From Bordetella petrii (GTDB taxonomy: Bacteria > Pseudomonadota > Gammaproteobacteria > Burkholderiales > Burkholderiaceae_B), in NCBI RefSeq assembly GCF_000067205.1, contig NC_010170.1:4712001-4776000 (forward strand): a DNA stretch of 64,000 nucleotides. Direction: 5' to 3'. Under the pieces are notes generated by a model, which made no database searches, was not told the origin of the DNA, and saw only the letters and a list, made by a program, of their open reading frames with translations. Within the stretch, counting starts at the first letter, position 1; the number at the start of each line of letters is the position of its first letter. Positions 62,874 through 64,000 of this stretch are shown here, one piece after another. The position numbers and the translations under genes were made by a program.

Positions 62874-62982
62874 TTTTGACTCCCACGCATAAGTAAAGTG
62901 ATTGTACGGCTATTTTTCTCATAGATCGTACGACGCACAATGCCACTCCTAGGGTAAACCCCGCTATTTCCAGGAGATTGAA

Positions 62983-64000
62983 ATGCCTATCGCGCTATGG
63001 GCGCTGGCCGTGGGAGCTTTTGGTATCGGCACTACGGAATTCGTCATCATGGGCCTGCTGCCCGAGGTCGGGGCCGACCTGGGCGTGTCGCTGTCCAGCG
63101 CCGGCCTGTTGGTTACCGGCTACGCTTTGGGCGTGGTGGTTGGCGCGCCCCCGGTGGCCATCCTGACCACCCGGATGCCGCGCAAGACGCTGCTGCTGGC
63201 GCTGATGGTGATCTTTACGCTGGGCAACCTGGCCTGTGCCCTGGCGCCGGGCTACGGCACGCTGATGGCCGCGCGCGTGCTGACCTCGCTGGCGCACGGC
63301 GCGTTCTTCGGCGTGGGCTCGGTGGTGGCCACCAGCCTGGTCAAGCCCGAGAAACAGGCGTCGGCCATTGCGCTGATGTTCACCGGCCTGACCCTGGCCA
63401 ACGTGCTGGGCGTGCCCTTCGGCACCTGGCTGGGCCAGGCCTGGGGCTGGCGCGCCACCTTCTGGGCGGTGACTGTGGTGGGCATTGTGGCGATGCTTGC
63501 CATTGCCACCTGGGTGCCGCGCAGCCGCGGCGACCGCGGCGGCGACCTGATGGGCGAACTGCGCGCCTTGAGCCGCCCGCAGGTGCTGCTGGGTTTCGCC
63601 ATGACGGTGCTGGGCTTCGGCGGCGTATTCACGGCGTTCACCTACATTGCCCCCCTGTTGACCGAGCTGGCCGGCTTCAGCCCGGGCGCGGTGTCGCCCA
63701 TTCTGCTGCTGTTCGGCGTGGGGCTGGTGGCGGGCAACACCTACGGCGGCAAGCTGGCCGACCGCCGGCTGATGCCTACCCTGGTGGGCAGCCTGGCCTT
63801 GCTGGCGATCGTGCTGGCGGTGTTCAGCCTGACGGTGCATGCCCAGTTCGCCGCCGTGGCCACAGTGGCCGTGCTCGGCGCCGCCGCATTCGCAACCGTG
63901 CCGCCCCTGCAGATGCGCGTGCTGGAGAAAGCCGGCGACGCGCCCAACCTGGCGTCGGCGTTCAACATCGCGGCCTTCAACCTGGGCAACGCCGCTGGCG
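62983..64000 (+). CDS. MFS exporter (AraJ/YdhP-like), 3'-truncated by window edge
   Basis: 339 codons visible and still open at the window end. CAGGAGA lies 8 nt before the ATG. MFS features: IALWALAVGAFGIGTTEFVI (typical of the AraJ/PbuE/YdhP DHA1 group), the loop-2/3 motif A region TTRMPRKTLLLALMVIFTLG, motif C-like GLTLANVLGVPFGTWLGQAW and the second-half repeat GKLADRRLMPTLVGSLALLA. It should export sugars, drugs or nucleosides by proton antiport. At least the last helices are missing. Confidence 0.9.
   Translation, partial: MPIALWALAVGAFGIGTTEFVIMGLLPEVGADLGVSLSSAGLLVTGYALGVVVGAPPVAILTTRMPRKTLLLALMVIFTLGNLACALAPGYGTLMAARVLTSLAHGAFFGVGSVVATSLVKPEKQASAIALMFTGLTLANVLGVPFGTWLGQAWGWRATFWAVTVVGIVAMLAIATWVPRSRGDRGGDLMGELRALSRPQVLLGFAMTVLGFGGVFTAFTYIAPLLTELAGFSPGAVSPILLLFGVGLVAGNTYGGKLADRRLMPTLVGSLALLAIVLAVFSLTVHAQFAAVATVAVLGAAAFATVPPLQMRVLEKAGDAPNLASAFNIAAFNLGNAAG

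Overview
The window is GC-rich and dense in LysR regulators, a Bug-type tripartite tricarboxylate receptor, a bhu-type haem ABC transporter and a BvgA-like regulator. Together these suggest a betaproteobacterium of the Alcaligenaceae (Bordetella or Achromobacter group). This is inferred from gene content only; no rRNA or tRNA is present.

Layout. 1-5.7 kb: a chaperone-usher fimbrial operon (two major subunits, PapD-like chaperone, usher, AT-richer two-domain tip adhesin). 5.8-10.8 kb: a phosphorelay made of two hybrid sensor kinases, a stand-alone Hpt protein and a BvgA-like regulator; it resembles a BvgAS system split over several polypeptides and is the obvious candidate regulator of the fimbriae. 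11-16 kb: LysR, nitroreductase, EamA exporter, tartrate/D-malate dehydrogenase and a Bug receptor. 16.2-18.4 kb: a 115-bp tandem repeat array split by a complete IS3-family element with a 5-bp target duplication. 18.4-25.8 kb: LysR, a haem permease/ATPase pair whose upstream partners look deleted, D-tartrate dehydratase (TarD) with a divergent LysR, and an SbmA/YddA-like ABC exporter. 25.9-36.3 kb: a large PD-(D/E)XK-like protein, LysP lysine permease, aldo-keto reductase, LysR, and a five-gene Liv-type ABC importer operon.

36.3-47.9 kb is an AT-richer accessory island. Its left part holds three large genes of unrecognised function: 1245 aa, a frameshifted gene of about 570 codons, and 760 aa. 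The first and third carry C-terminal or central PD-(D/E)XK-like nuclease motifs preceded by an RPL-x-x-G-type motif. The same pairing occurs in the 25.9-kb protein. This is the best candidate for an undescribed (possibly anti-phage) system. Its right part is a small array of integron-type gene cassettes (four small ORFs separated by attC-like sites) without an integron integrase, i.e. CALIN-like, ending at a small 204-aa tyrosine recombinase.

48-64 kb returns to GC-rich DNA: LysE exporter, glutathione S-transferase, phytanoyl-CoA dioxygenase-like enzyme, AI-2E family permease, a LysR divergent from a MexEF-OprN-like RND efflux operon, ThpR, a 5'-nucleotidase-like HAD enzyme, an NAD(P)-dependent SAF-domain oxidoreductase, a LysR and the start of an MFS exporter. 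Short inverted repeats built on GGTGTC(A/T)G(A/G)C(A/T)CC recur at four intergenic loci (16-18, 21.5, 49.7 and 59.2 kb), mostly between convergent genes.
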